DNA of 64,000 bases, from positions 248,001 to 312,000 of the forward strand of contig NZ_JNZO01000006.1 of the NCBI RefSeq assembly GCF_000717595.1. The letters run 5' to 3'. The notes below the pieces were generated by a model, which saw nothing but the letters and a program-made list of their open reading frames with translations, was not told the DNA's origin and made no database searches. Within the stretch, counting starts at the first letter, position 1; every line of letters starts with the position of its first letter. The position numbers and the translations under genes are program-made. The stretch comes from Streptomyces flavochromogenes (GTDB lineage Bacteria; Actinomycetota; Actinomycetes; Streptomycetales; Streptomycetaceae). Below, piece after piece: positions 26,235-37,842 of this stretch.

Positions 26235-26377
26235 CGGGGTGACCTCCTCGCGACCGGGCTCGTGCTGTTCGGGGCTTATGTCTGCCATTGTGTCCCGGAT
26301 CGCCCCGATCCGCCGCGCCGACCGCCGTCCCGTCGGTCCCGTACTGTCGCCCGCGTTCCGTCGGCCGGCGGCCGGCG

Positions 26378-27415
26378 TCAGCTCCTCGCCCGCTGGGTCA
26401 CCGCGATGCAGACGAGCACCGCGACCGCCGCGAGCGGGGCGGCGAGCGGCAGGGTCTCGCCGAGCAGCACGACCGACCAGACCAGGGTGAGGAGCGGCTG
26501 GGCGAGCTGCAGCTGGCTCGCCTTGGGGATGCCGATCGACGCCATGCCCCGGTACCAGACGTACAGGCCGAAGAAGGTGGACCCGGCCGCGACCCAGACC
26601 AGGCCGATGACTCCGTGGGCGTTGAGACGGACCGGCTCCACGGACAGCGCCACGGCCGAGCCGACGGCCATCAGCGGCAGGCAGAGGATCAGGGCCCAGC
26701 CGATGACGTGCCAGCCCGGCATGAGCCGCGCGAGACGGCCGCCCTCGGTGTAACCGGCCGCGCACACGAGGAGCGCGCCGAACAGGTACAGGTCGCCCTG
26801 CGACACGGCCCCGCCGCTCTGCTGGACCGTGAAGGCGAGCACCACGACCGCGCCCGCCACCGCGGCGAACCAGAAGGTACGCGACGGCCGGCGCTTGGTC
26901 CGCAGTGCGGCGAAGGCGGCCGTGGTGAGCGGCAGCAGGCCGACGACGACGGCGGCGTGCGAGGTGGTGGAGGTCCGCAGGGCCAGGGTCGTCAGGAGCG
27001 GGAAGCCGATGACGACTCCGCCGGCGACCACGGCGAGGCCCGCCCAGTGGCGCCGTTCCGGCAGCGGCACCCGGCCGGCGAGGAGGAACGCGCCCGCGAT
27101 GAGGGCGGCGAGCGTGGAGCGCACCGCCACGAGCGACCAGGGGCCGAAGCTCTCCAGGCCCCAGACGGTCGACGGGAACGTGAGCGAGAAGGAGAGCACG
27201 CCGAGGGCGGCGAGCACGGTGCCGCGGGGGAGAGGGTCGGTGAGGCGCCCGCTCGTGGCGGTGGCGAGGTCCGCCGCCACCGGGGCGCCGGGGCTTCCCG
27301 CGCCGCCGACGCTTCCCGCGCTGACCGTGCTTCCCGCGCTGACGGTGCCGCCGGTGCGGTCCGCACCGGTGACCGCTATCGTCGGGGCGGCAGTAGCGCT
27401 ATTCTTTGCTCTCAT
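26378..27415 (-). CDS. EamA/DMT-family inner membrane exporter
   Basis: A 345-residue protein with ten predicted transmembrane helices in two EamA repeats (about residues 65-195 and 210-340), typical of drug/metabolite transporters. The first about 55 residues are a low-complexity Gly/Ser/Thr tail with three AGS units. The ATG at 27415 shares bases with the ATG of the divergent MocR gene, leaving no room for a promoter outside coding sequence; GTG at 27280 (codon 46, before VAADLATATSG) is an attractive alternative start. Divergence from a MocR regulator suggests the exporter is its target. Confidence 0.8.
   Translation of the reverse strand: MRAKNSATAAPTIAVTGADRTGGTVSAGSTVSAGSVGGAGSPGAPVAADLATATSGRLTDPLPRGTVLAALGVLSFSLTFPSTVWGLESFGPWSLVAVRSTLAALIAGAFLLAGRVPLPERRHWAGLAVVAGGVVIGFPLLTTLALRTSTTSHAAVVVGLLPLTTAAFAALRTKRRPSRTFWFAAVAGAVVVLAFTVQQSGGAVSQGDLYLFGALLVCAAGYTEGGRLARLMPGWHVIGWALILCLPLMAVGSAVALSVEPVRLNAHGVIGLVWVAAGSTFFGLYVWYRGMASIGIPKASQLQLAQPLLTLVWSVVLLGETLPLAAPLAAVAVLVCIAVTQRARS
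27400..27413 (+). promoter_or_regulatory. Leaderless-type promoter of the MocR gene
   Basis: TATTCT (27400-27405) ends 8 nt before the ATG at 27414 with no ribosome binding site between. It lies inside the annotated 5' end of the opposite EamA gene. Confidence 0.5.
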
Positions 27416-28850
27416 GAGTGAGCGTAGCAGTGTCGCGGAACTGGCACATTCCTTGAGGGAGGAGCTGAACCGCTACTCACCTGGTGGAAAGCTGCCGTCG
27501 AGTCGCGCCCTCGTGGAGCGCTATCGGGTCTCCCCGGTGACCGTCACCCGCGCCCTCGCGCAGCTCGCCGCCGAGGGGCTCGTCGTCACCCGCCCCGGCG
27601 CCGGCGCCTTCCGTGCCGAGCCGCGTGCCGCCACCCCCGACACCGGCGACACCTCGTGGCAGGAGGTCGCCCTCAGTGCCGACACCGCCACCGAGCTCGT
27701 CCCCCGTGCCGTCGACGCCTCGGGCGTCCTCGTCACCCTGGCCGCCCCGCCTCCCGGAGTGGTCGAGTTCAACGGCGGCTACCTCCACCCCTCCCTCCAG
27801 CCGGAGCGGGCCCTCGCCGCCGCCCTCGCCCGCGCCGGACGCCGTCCCGGAGCCTGGGGCAGGCCGCCCACCGACGGCCTGCCCGAGCTGCGCGAGTGGT
27901 TCGCCCGCGAGATCGGCGGCAGCGTCACCGCCGCCGACCTCCTGATCACCGCCGGCGGCCAGTCCGCCATCACCACCGCCCTGCGCGCCCTCGCCCCGCC
28001 CGGTACCCCCGTCCTCGTCGAGTCGCCGACCTACCCGGGCATGCTCGCCGTCGCCCGCGCGGCCGGACTGCGCCCCGTTCCCGTGCCCGCCGATGCCGAA
28101 GGGGTCCGCCCCGAACTCCTCGAACGGGCCTTCCGCGCCACCGGCGCCCGTGTCTTCGTCTGCCAGCCGCTCTTCCAGAACCCCACCGGGGCGGTGCTCG
28201 GCCCCGAGCGGCGCCGCAAGGTGCTGCGTATCGCCCGCGCCGCCGGAGCCTTCGTCGTCGAGGACGACTTCGCCCGCCGGCTCGTCCACGAGGACGCGCC
28301 CCCGCTCCCCGCACCGCTCGCCGCCGAGGATCCCGACGGTGTCGTCGTCCATGTCTGCTCCCTCACCAAGGTCACCTCGCCGAGCCTGCGGGTCGGCGCC
28401 CTCGCCGCCCGCGGCCCCGTCCTGGAACGCCTCCGCGCCATCCAGGTCGTCGACAGCTTCTTCGTCCCCCGGCCGTTCCAGGAGGCCGCGCTCGAACTCG
28501 TCGGCTCGCCCTCCTGGCACCGCCATCTGCGGGCCGTCGCCCAGGAGCTCAAGGGCCGGCGGGGCCTGCTGAGCGGTGCCCTCGCCCACCAGCTGCCCGC
28601 GTTCGCCCTGCCGCACGTTCCGTACGGCGGCCACCACCTCTGGCTGCGGCTCCCCGACGACGTTCCGGAGACGGCCCTGGTCGCCGCCGCCCTGCGGGCC
28701 GGAGTCGCCGTGGCCCCGGGCCGCCCGTACTTCTGCGCCGAGCCCCCCGCCGGGCACATCCGGCTGAGTTTCGCGGGTGTCGCGGGCCCCACGGAGATCG
28801 TGGAGGGCGTGCGCCGCCTGCGGGCCGCGGTCGACGAGCTCGCCGCCTGA
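27414..28850 (+). CDS. MocR-family GntR/aminotransferase transcriptional regulator
   Basis: A 478-residue MocR protein: a GntR winged helix (about 5-70, LPSSRALVERYRVSPVTVTRALAQLAAEGL) joined by a linker to a type I aminotransferase domain (about 110-478). The PLP lysine is Lys319 in CSLTKVTSPSLRVG, so the domain can still bind the cofactor. Family members sense PLP or an amino compound and often control a divergent gene; here that gene encodes an EamA exporter whose start codon overlaps its own. A pdxST target is not supported, as no such genes are present. Confidence 0.9.
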   Translation: MSERSSVAELAHSLREELNRYSPGGKLPSSRALVERYRVSPVTVTRALAQLAAEGLVVTRPGAGAFRAEPRAATPDTGDTSWQEVALSADTATELVPRAVDASGVLVTLAAPPPGVVEFNGGYLHPSLQPERALAAALARAGRRPGAWGRPPTDGLPELREWFAREIGGSVTAADLLITAGGQSAITTALRALAPPGTPVLVESPTYPGMLAVARAAGLRPVPVPADAEGVRPELLERAFRATGARVFVCQPLFQNPTGAVLGPERRRKVLRIARAAGAFVVEDDFARRLVHEDAPPLPAPLAAEDPDGVVVHVCSLTKVTSPSLRVGALAARGPVLERLRAIQVVDSFFVPRPFQEAALELVGSPSWHRHLRAVAQELKGRRGLLSGALAHQLPAFALPHVPYGGHHLWLRLPDDVPETALVAAALRAGVAVAPGRPYFCAEPPAGHIRLSFAGVAGPTEIVEGVRRLRAAVDELAA

Positions 28851-28962
28851 GCACCGGCGGCGGGCCGCGCGGGGGAGCCGGCGGTCGCACGCGCGACCCC
28901 GGCGCCCCCCGGCCCGGGCAAATTCACCTGACAAGCCCCGGTGTCACTGGAACGCTTCGGCC

Positions 28963-29415
28963 ATGAGCGACAGCGCCGCCACGGACACCCCCGTCATGCA
29001 CGGGGCGTACGAGATCTCAGCCGACCCGACGCGGATCGACGCGGCCCGGGTGCACCACTGGCTGTCCACGGACGCCTACTGGGCCCACGGCCGACCTCGG
29101 GAGAAGCAGGACCGGGCCATCGCGGGCTCGCTCAACCTCGGTGCCTACGACCGGGAGACCGGCGAGATGGCCGCCTACGCGCGCGTCGTCACCGACTACG
29201 CCACCTTCGCCTGGCTCTGCGACGTCTACGTCGACCGCCCGGCCCGCGGCACCGGCCTCGGCACGGCGCTCGTCGCCGCCGTCCGCGACCACCTCGCGCC
29301 GTACGGACTGCGCCGCATCATGCTCGCCACGGCCGACGCGCACGGTGTGTACGAGAAGGTCGGTTTCACGCCACTCCAGAATCCGGACAAGTGGATGGCT
29401 CTCGGGCAGCAGTGA
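28963..29415 (+). CDS. GNAT-family N-acetyltransferase
   Basis: A 150-residue single-domain acetyltransferase. The acetyl-CoA loop reads RGTGLGTALV (motif A), preceded by CDVYVDRPA; the C-terminal Tyr in HGVYEKVGF is the usual general acid position. The N-terminal VHHWLSTDAYWAHGRP matches the subgroup annotated as GCN5-like acetyltransferases next to MocR genes. Start ATG 28963 is chosen over longer in-frame readings. Substrate unknown. Confidence 0.85.
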   Translation: MSDSAATDTPVMHGAYEISADPTRIDAARVHHWLSTDAYWAHGRPREKQDRAIAGSLNLGAYDRETGEMAAYARVVTDYATFAWLCDVYVDRPARGTGLGTALVAAVRDHLAPYGLRRIMLATADAHGVYEKVGFTPLQNPDKWMALGQQ

Positions 29416-29484
29416 ACCGGAGCCCCTCCGGCCCCGGGGAATGACCCCTTGACCTGCGGAGCCTTCGGCCTCACGATCGCGCCC

Positions 29485-30060
29485 ATGGGTCTTCGGGTGA
29501 CGCTCGTCACGGCGGCACGCAGCTCCTCCCTGCTCGCCGAACGCTTCGACGACGACCGGCCGCTCGACGAGGCCGGCTGGTACGAGGTGCAGCAGGCCGC
29601 GCCCGCGCTCATCCCGCTCGGCGCGGCCGAACTGCGCTACTGCTCCCCGACCCCGCGCAGCCGCGCCACCGGAACCGCCCTCGGCTTCGCCCCCCTCGCC
29701 CAGCCGGCGCTCCGCGACTGCGACATGGGCCGCTGGCGCGGCCTGACCCTCGCCGAGGTCGCCGCCCTCGAACCGGCCGCCGTCGACGCCTGGCTCACCG
29801 ACGCCCGTACCGCCCCGCACGGCGGCGAACCCCTCCTCGCCTTCATCACCCGGATAGGGAACTGGCTCGACACCCGCCCGGCCGAGGACGGCGAGATCGT
29901 CGCCGTCGCCGAACCCTCCGTCGTACGGGCCGCCCTCGTGTACGCCCTGAAGGCACCCCCCGCCACGTACTGGAACGTCGACGTCCGCCCCCTCTCCACC
30001 GTCACCCTCACCGGCCGCCCCGGCCTCTGGCACCTCCAGCTCGACGCGGCCCTGCGCTGA
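29485..30060 (+). CDS. Histidine-phosphatase-fold protein lacking both catalytic histidines
   Basis: A 191-residue protein that aligns by layout with the phosphoglycerate-mutase-like superfamily: central segment YCSPTPRSRATGTAL equals the conserved SxxxRxxxTA region, and DCDMGRWRGLTLAEV equals the E-x-G-x-W segment. However the phospho-acceptor motif, normally LVRHGxT, reads LVTAARSSS, and the second motif, normally VSHGxxxR, reads VAEPSVVR. Both histidines are therefore absent, so it is probably a non-catalytic pseudophosphatase or binds a phospho-ligand. The start MGLRVTLV at 29485 is the likely one. It lies between a GNAT and an RlmG-like gene. Confidence 0.75.
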   Translation: MGLRVTLVTAARSSSLLAERFDDDRPLDEAGWYEVQQAAPALIPLGAAELRYCSPTPRSRATGTALGFAPLAQPALRDCDMGRWRGLTLAEVAALEPAAVDAWLTDARTAPHGGEPLLAFITRIGNWLDTRPAEDGEIVAVAEPSVVRAALVYALKAPPATYWNVDVRPLSTVTLTGRPGLWHLQLDAALR

Positions 30061-30195
30061 GCGGGCCCCGGCCCGCGCCGAGGGGCGCGGCCCGGCGCCG
30101 ACCGGCATCGACCGAACGGGTCCGGCTCCTCGGAGCCACCGATGCGCACGTGGCGGGGGGAGAGTCCGCCCGCGACCGGCTAGCCTGAGAGCACG

Positions 30196-31359
30196 ATGAA
30201 CCGTTTGACCACGTCATGGGGCGCCTTCACGCTGACCCGCTATCCCGAGGACCCGCGCGATCAGCTGCGCGCCTGGGACGCGTCCGACGAGTACCTCCTG
30301 GGCCGACTGGCCGAGGACGGCACCGATCTGTCCGGCACCGTCGCCGTCCTCGGCGACCGCTGGGGAGCCCTCGTCACCGCACTCCAGGCCGCCGGTCCCG
30401 GGGAGCTCGTCCAGATCTCCGACTCGTACCTCGGCCGGCAGGCCACGCGGGCCAACCTCGCGCGCGCCGGTGCCGCCCCGGACGCCGTCCGGCTCCTCAC
30501 CACCCAGGACCCGCCGCCCGAGCGGATCGACGTCCTCCTCGTCCGCGTCCCCAAGAGCCTCGCGCTCCTGGAGGACCAGCTGCACCGGCTCGCACCCGCC
30601 GTGCACGAGGGCACCGTGGTCGTCGGCACGGGCATGGTCAAGGAGATCCACACCTCCACGCTGCGGCTCTTCGAGCGGATCCTCGGGACCACCCGTACCT
30701 CGCTCGCGGTGAAGAAGGCGCGGCTGATCCACACCACGCCCGACCCGGCCGTCACCCCGCGCCCGAACCCCTGGCCGCACCGCTACGACCTCCCGGCCGA
30801 CACCCCCGCGCCCGGGCTGCCGGGTCTGACCGTCACCAACCAGGCCGGGGTCTTCTGCGCCGACCGCCTCGACATCGGCACCCGCTTCCTCCTCGCGAAC
30901 CTGCCCGGCGGCATCGGCCGGGTCCGCGTCGCCGACCTCGGCTGCGGCAACGGCGTGGTCGGCCTCGCCATCGCGCTGCACGAACCCGACGCGGAACTGA
31001 TCTTCACCGACGAGTCGTACCAGGCGGTCGCCTCGGCGGAGGAGAACTTCCGTACGCACGTGGGCGACGGGCGCAAGGCCGAGTTCCTCGTCGGCGACGG
31101 ACTCGCCGACGTGCCCGACGGCTCGGTGGACCTCGTCCTCAACAACCCGCCGTTCCACACCCACCAGGCCACCACCGACCGCACGGCTCGCCGGATGTTC
31201 ACCGACGCGCGGCGCGCGCTGCGGCCGGGCGGCGAACTGTGGGTCATCGGCAACCGTCACCTCGGCTACCACGTCACCCTCCGCCGGATCTTCGGCAACA
31301 GTGAACTGGTCGCGAGCGACTCCAAGTTCGTCGTCCTGCGCGCGGTGCGACAGGCCTAG
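30196..31359 (+). CDS. RlmG/RsmC-like rRNA (guanine-N2)-methyltransferase
   Basis: A 387-residue two-domain protein. The N-terminal half is a degenerate methyltransferase fold used for RNA binding; the C-terminal half binds SAM (VADLGCGNGVVGLA) and carries NNPPFH at 316-321, the N6/N2-guanine catalytic signature, and ends with the conserved FGNSELVASDSKFVVL. This is the RlmG (23S m2G1835) / RsmC arrangement. Site specificity cannot be read from the sequence. TAGCCT lies 9 nt upstream of the ATG, suggesting a short or absent leader. Confidence 0.88.
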   Translation: MNRLTTSWGAFTLTRYPEDPRDQLRAWDASDEYLLGRLAEDGTDLSGTVAVLGDRWGALVTALQAAGPGELVQISDSYLGRQATRANLARAGAAPDAVRLLTTQDPPPERIDVLLVRVPKSLALLEDQLHRLAPAVHEGTVVVGTGMVKEIHTSTLRLFERILGTTRTSLAVKKARLIHTTPDPAVTPRPNPWPHRYDLPADTPAPGLPGLTVTNQAGVFCADRLDIGTRFLLANLPGGIGRVRVADLGCGNGVVGLAIALHEPDAELIFTDESYQAVASAEENFRTHVGDGRKAEFLVGDGLADVPDGSVDLVLNNPPFHTHQATTDRTARRMFTDARRALRPGGELWVIGNRHLGYHVTLRRIFGNSELVASDSKFVVLRAVRQA

Positions 31360-31414
31360 GGAGCGACCGCCGGGGCAGGGCCGGAAGGCCCGGCCCCCGA
31401 CGGAACCCGCCACC

Positions 31415-31440
31415 GGGGCGCGGCCTTCCGGCCGCGCCCC
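31415..31440. terminator. Bidirectional terminator
   Basis: An 11-bp stem GGGGCGCGGCC/GGCCGCGCCCC (31415-31425, 31430-31440) with a tight TTCC loop lies between the RlmG-like gene and the convergent VOC gene. Confidence 0.85.
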
Positions 31441-31444
31441 TTCG

Positions 31445-31849
31445 TCATGCGCCCCAGGTGCGCGAGCACAGGACGAGCTGATAGCCGTCGGGATCCTCGA
31501 CGGTCACGCCGTACTCGTCCCAGTACGGGTTGTGCGCGGCCACCCGCCTGCCGCCGGCGGCGAGCAGCCGCTCCACCTGTTCCTCCTCGACGGGCGCCCC
31601 GAGATAGACCACGAACAGATCCTCGACCGTCGGGGCCGGCTCCACGGGGTGCTCGGGATCACGGGTCAGCTCGAAGTGCCAGCCGCCGCCCTTGGGGCCG
31701 ACCATGAGCAGGTCGTGCTTCCCGGGCACCCGCCCGGTGGTCCGCCACTGCACCTGGAGACCGAGCCCGTCGACGTAGAACCGCTCGGCGGCGGCCAGAT
31801 CCCGCGAAGGGCGGGCGACCCGTACGTGGGTCCGCGCATCGATGATCAT
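31445..31849 (-). CDS. VOC/glyoxalase-family protein
   Basis: A 134-residue protein of two beta-alpha-beta-beta-beta modules typical of the vicinal oxygen chelate fold (HVRVARPSRDLAAAERFYVDGLGL and the C-terminal YWDEYGVTVEDPDGYQLVL). Possible metal ligands are His8, Glu at the end of the WHFEL strand and Glu near VEDPDGYQ. It may be a dioxygenase, glyoxalase or antibiotic-binding protein. No linked pathway genes. Start ATG 31849. Confidence 0.85.
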   Translation of the reverse strand: MIIDARTHVRVARPSRDLAAAERFYVDGLGLQVQWRTTGRVPGKHDLLMVGPKGGGWHFELTRDPEHPVEPAPTVEDLFVVYLGAPVEEEQVERLLAAGGRRVAAHNPYWDEYGVTVEDPDGYQLVLCSRTWGA

Positions 31850-31928
31850 GTCGTCAGACTAGGCGACGCCTCACCGGGTGAACCCCGGCACGGCCCGCCC
31901 TCCCGTCGGGCAGACCGCCCGCCTGCCG

Positions 31929-33527
31929 TCAGGCCCGACCCACCAGCTCCCGGTACTCCTCGCTCCACAGGTCCTCGTCCGCGTCCGGCAGCAGCAGGAC
32001 CCGTTCGGGGCGCAGGGCGTCGAGTGCCTCCTCGTCGTGCGTGACCATCACGATCGCGCCCGGGTACGTGCCCACGGCGGCCAGGACCTCGTCGCGGGAG
32101 GCGGGGTCCAGGTTGTTCGTGGGCTCGTCGAGGAGCAGGACGTTCGCCCCCGAGTGGACGAGTGCGGCAAGCGCGAGACGGGTCTTCTCGCCGCCGGAGA
32201 GCACCCCGGCCGGCTTGTCCGCGTCGTCGCCCCGGAACAGGAACGCGCCCAGGACCGCCCGTACCTCACCGTCCGTCAGCCGCGGAGCCGCGTCGGCGAG
32301 GTTCTCCCGGACCGTACGGCCCGGATCGAGCGTGTCGTGCTCCTGGGCGAAGTAGCCGAGCCGCAGCCCGTGCCCGCGCACGACCCTCCCGGCGTCGGGG
32401 GTCTCTCGACCGGCGAGGATCCGCAACAGGGTCGTCTTCCCGGCCCCGTTGAGGCCGAGGATGACGAGCCGGCTGCCCCGGTCCACGGCGAGGTCCACCC
32501 CGTCGAGCACCGGGCGCACCCCGTAGGCCTTGGTGAGCGCGACCGCGCCCAGCGGCATCCGGCCGCAGGGCGCGGGCTCGGGGAGCCGGATGCGGGCGAC
32601 CCGTTCGGCCTGCCGTGCCGGGTCGAGCCCGGCGAGCATCCGGTCGGCCCGGCGCGCCATACTGCGGGCCGTCGTCGCCGTCGCCACCCGGGACTTCATG
32701 CGGTCCGCCTGCGCGTGCAGCGCCGCCGCCTTGCGCTCGGCGTTGGCGCGCTCGCGCACCCGCCGCCGCTCCTCGGCCTCCCGCTGGGCGAGGTACACCT
32801 CCCAGCCGGTGTTGTGGACGTCGAGCGCGGCGCGCCCCGGGTCGAGGTGGAAGACCCGGTTGACGGTGTCGGCGAGGAGCCGTACGTCATGGCTGATCAG
32901 CACCAGGCCGCCCCGGTGGGCGGCGAGGTGGCCGCGCAGCCAGCCGATCGAGTCGGCGTCCAGATGGTTGGTCGGTTCGTCGAGCAGGAGTGTGTCCTCC
33001 CTGCCGTGACCGGCGAAGAGGATCCTGGCCAGCTCGACCCGGCGCTTCTGGCCGCCGGACAGCCGGCCGACGGGCCGGTCCATGACCTCGGCGGGCAGGC
33101 CGAGTCCGGCGGCGACCCGGGCGGCCTCCGCCTCGGCCGCATAGCCGCCGCCCGCCTCGAAGGCGGACTCGGCGCGGTCGTACGCGGCGAGCGTCCGCGC
33201 GTCGAGTGCCTCTCCGAGCCGGCGGGCGGCCTCCGCGAGCCGCCGGACGGCCAGGTCGAGGCCACGGGCGGAGAGGATCCGGTCGGTGACGGTCGCGGTG
33301 GGGTCGGCGGCCCGCGAGTCCTGGGCGAGATGCCCGACGGAGCCGGTACGGGTGACGGTGCCGGCGGCGGGCGCGCGCAGCCCGGCGAGGGTGTCGAGGA
33401 GGGTGGTCTTGCCGGCGCCGTTGCGGCCGACGAGGCCGATCCGGTCGCCGGGCGCGACGTGGAAGGAGACGCCGGACAGCAGGAGCCGGGCGCCGACGCG
33501 CACGTCGGCACCACGAACGGTGATCAT
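31929..33527 (-). CDS. ABC-F family ATPase (ribosome-associated, possible antibiotic resistance)
   Basis: A 532-residue soluble protein with two ABC ATPase domains: Walker A GRNGAGKTT and signature LSGGQKRR in the first, NGAGKTT and LSGGEKTR in the second, each with LLLDEPTN-HLD or NLD. The linker between them (about residues 240-310) is long and basic. There is no membrane segment, so this is an ABC-F factor acting on the ribosome, either translational or antibiotic-protecting. ATG 33527 begins MITVRGADVRVG; earlier in-frame codons lie in the leader. The 5' leader holds a 7-codon ORF and a hairpin, as in drug-inducible ABC-F genes. Confidence 0.9.
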   Translation of the reverse strand: MITVRGADVRVGARLLLSGVSFHVAPGDRIGLVGRNGAGKTTLLDTLAGLRAPAAGTVTRTGSVGHLAQDSRAADPTATVTDRILSARGLDLAVRRLAEAARRLGEALDARTLAAYDRAESAFEAGGGYAAEAEAARVAAGLGLPAEVMDRPVGRLSGGQKRRVELARILFAGHGREDTLLLDEPTNHLDADSIGWLRGHLAAHRGGLVLISHDVRLLADTVNRVFHLDPGRAALDVHNTGWEVYLAQREAEERRRVRERANAERKAAALHAQADRMKSRVATATTARSMARRADRMLAGLDPARQAERVARIRLPEPAPCGRMPLGAVALTKAYGVRPVLDGVDLAVDRGSRLVILGLNGAGKTTLLRILAGRETPDAGRVVRGHGLRLGYFAQEHDTLDPGRTVRENLADAAPRLTDGEVRAVLGAFLFRGDDADKPAGVLSGGEKTRLALAALVHSGANVLLLDEPTNNLDPASRDEVLAAVGTYPGAIVMVTHDEEALDALRPERVLLLPDADEDLWSEEYRELVGRA

Positions 33528-33549
33528 GGGGTAACGCTCCGAAAGGACT

Positions 33550-33584
33550 TGAGGGCACACGGGTGGCGTGGGTGCGTGTCCTCA
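33550..33584 (-). promoter_or_regulatory. Leader hairpin between the uORF and the ABC-F gene
   Basis: TGAGGGCACAC (33550-33560) can pair with GTGTCCTCA (33576-33584) with a 2-nt bulge. It begins one base after the uORF stop and ends about 22 nt before the ABC-F start, the position expected for an attenuator arm. Confidence 0.45.
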
Positions 33585-33585
33585 G

Positions 33586-33609
33586 CTAGGAGATTCGGGG
33601 CGTTGACAT
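33586..33609 (-). CDS. Leader peptide MSTPRIS upstream of the ABC-F gene
   Basis: ATG at 33609 opens a 7-residue peptide, MSTPRIS, stopping at 33586. A TAGCCT hexamer on the minus strand (complement of 33617-33622) ends 7 nt before this ATG and there is no ribosome binding site, so the mRNA probably starts at the uORF. It is followed at once by a hairpin and then the ABC-F start. Leader peptides on which drug-bound ribosomes stall induce several ABC-F resistance genes; this role is inferred. Confidence 0.5.
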   Translation of the reverse strand: MSTPRIS

Positions 33610-33703
33610 GGTGTGGAGGCTAACGGAGGAGGGGTGCCGGCGCACCGGACTTTCGTCCCGCCCCCGGTCCCCGCCCCCGGTCCCCGCAGCCGGTCCCGCC
33701 CCG

Positions 33704-34570
33704 TCACCCGTCGGAGAAGACCAGGTCCAGGGCGCGTACCCGGTCCTCCCCGGTGGTGACGGAGACGGTGACGATCCGGTCCCGGCGGAGGGCGAACGCC
33801 ACGGCGGACACGGGCCGCCCGTCGACGAAGGCGACCGCCCCGACGGCCCCGTCGACCAGCGCGGGCCGGGCCACGTCCGCGAACCGCGCGAACGCGGCCG
33901 CGCCCTCGGCGACGGCGGGTGCGCCGTGCACCGGGCCGCGGTCGGAGTGGGCGACCACGTCGGGGTCGAGGACGGCCGCCAGCGTATGGGCGTCACGCGC
34001 GCGTGCGGCGGCCAGGAACAGGTCCACCACCGCCCGCTGCCGCCGGATGCCCTCCTCGTGGGCCGTCCCGCGGCCCCGTACCCGCTCCCGGGCCCGCCGG
34101 GCCGGCCGTGCCACCTTTTCGGGGGAGTCGCCGGTGATGCGGGCCGTCTCGTACGACGGCAGCCCGAACACGTCGTGCAGCACATAGGCGATCCGTTCCT
34201 CGTCCCCCAGGGACTCCAGGACGAGGATCAGCGCGAGCCACACGGACTCGCCCCCGCCTCCGGACTCGCCCCCGGCCCGGACTCCGGCCGTGTCCTCGAC
34301 TCCGCCCCCGGCCCCGGCCGCGCTCCTGCGCCCGGGCCCCTCGCCCGCCCGCCGCCTCCCGCGCCCGCGGACACACTCCTGTGTGACCAGTGCCGTCAGC
34401 CAGGCTCGTACCGATGCCTCGACGTCCCGCCCCAGCCCCGCCCGCACCGCCGCGAGCGCCGCATCGGCCTCGGCCTTCGAACCCGTCATCCGCAGGGCCG
34501 CGCGCCGCAGTTGCTCCTCGTGGGCGTCGAAACGCCCGGCCAGCGCGGCCGGAAAGGTGTCGTCGTGCAT
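33704..34570 (-). CDS. ECF-type RNA polymerase sigma factor with a C-terminal SnoaL-like domain
   Basis: A 288-residue SigJ/ECF41-like protein. Region 2 is near the N-terminus (DAHEEQLRRAALRMTGSKAEADAA); after a Gly-rich insert, region 4 reads LGDEERIAYVLHDVFGLPSYETARITGDSPEKV, and a SnoaL/NTF2-like domain covers about 175-288 (VVDLFLAAARARDAHTLAAVLDPDVV). In this group the C-terminal domain regulates sigma activity in place of a dedicated anti-sigma factor, and none is seen nearby. Region 2 looks shortened compared with canonical ECFs. Start ATG 34570. Confidence 0.82.
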   Translation of the reverse strand: MHDDTFPAALAGRFDAHEEQLRRAALRMTGSKAEADAALAAVRAGLGRDVEASVRAWLTALVTQECVRGRGRRRAGEGPGRRSAAGAGGGVEDTAGVRAGGESGGGGESVWLALILVLESLGDEERIAYVLHDVFGLPSYETARITGDSPEKVARPARRARERVRGRGTAHEEGIRRQRAVVDLFLAAARARDAHTLAAVLDPDVVAHSDRGPVHGAPAVAEGAAAFARFADVARPALVDGAVGAVAFVDGRPVSAVAFALRRDRIVTVSVTTGEDRVRALDLVFSDG

Positions 34571-34638
34571 GGCGCCTCACTCCTCGTCGGTTCCGTCACC
34601 GCGTTGACGTGAGGCCCCGCCACGATGTGACAGCACAC

Positions 34639-34680
34639 GGAAAGGCCGGCTCGACGCGGGGGACGTCGGGCCGGCCTTCC
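34639..34680 (-). terminator. Terminator after argG
   Basis: GGAAAGGCCGGCTCGACG (34639-34656) pairs with CGTCGGGCCGGCCTTCC (34664-34680) with one bulge and one wobble, giving a long stable hairpin downstream of the argG stop. Confidence 0.75.
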
Positions 34681-34735
34681 GGGGGTGTCGAGCGCGTGGT
34701 GCTCGACGGGGGTGGGTCGGTGGTGCGGTGCCGGG

Positions 34736-37838
<3,103 letters not shown>

Positions 37839-37842
<4 letters not shown>

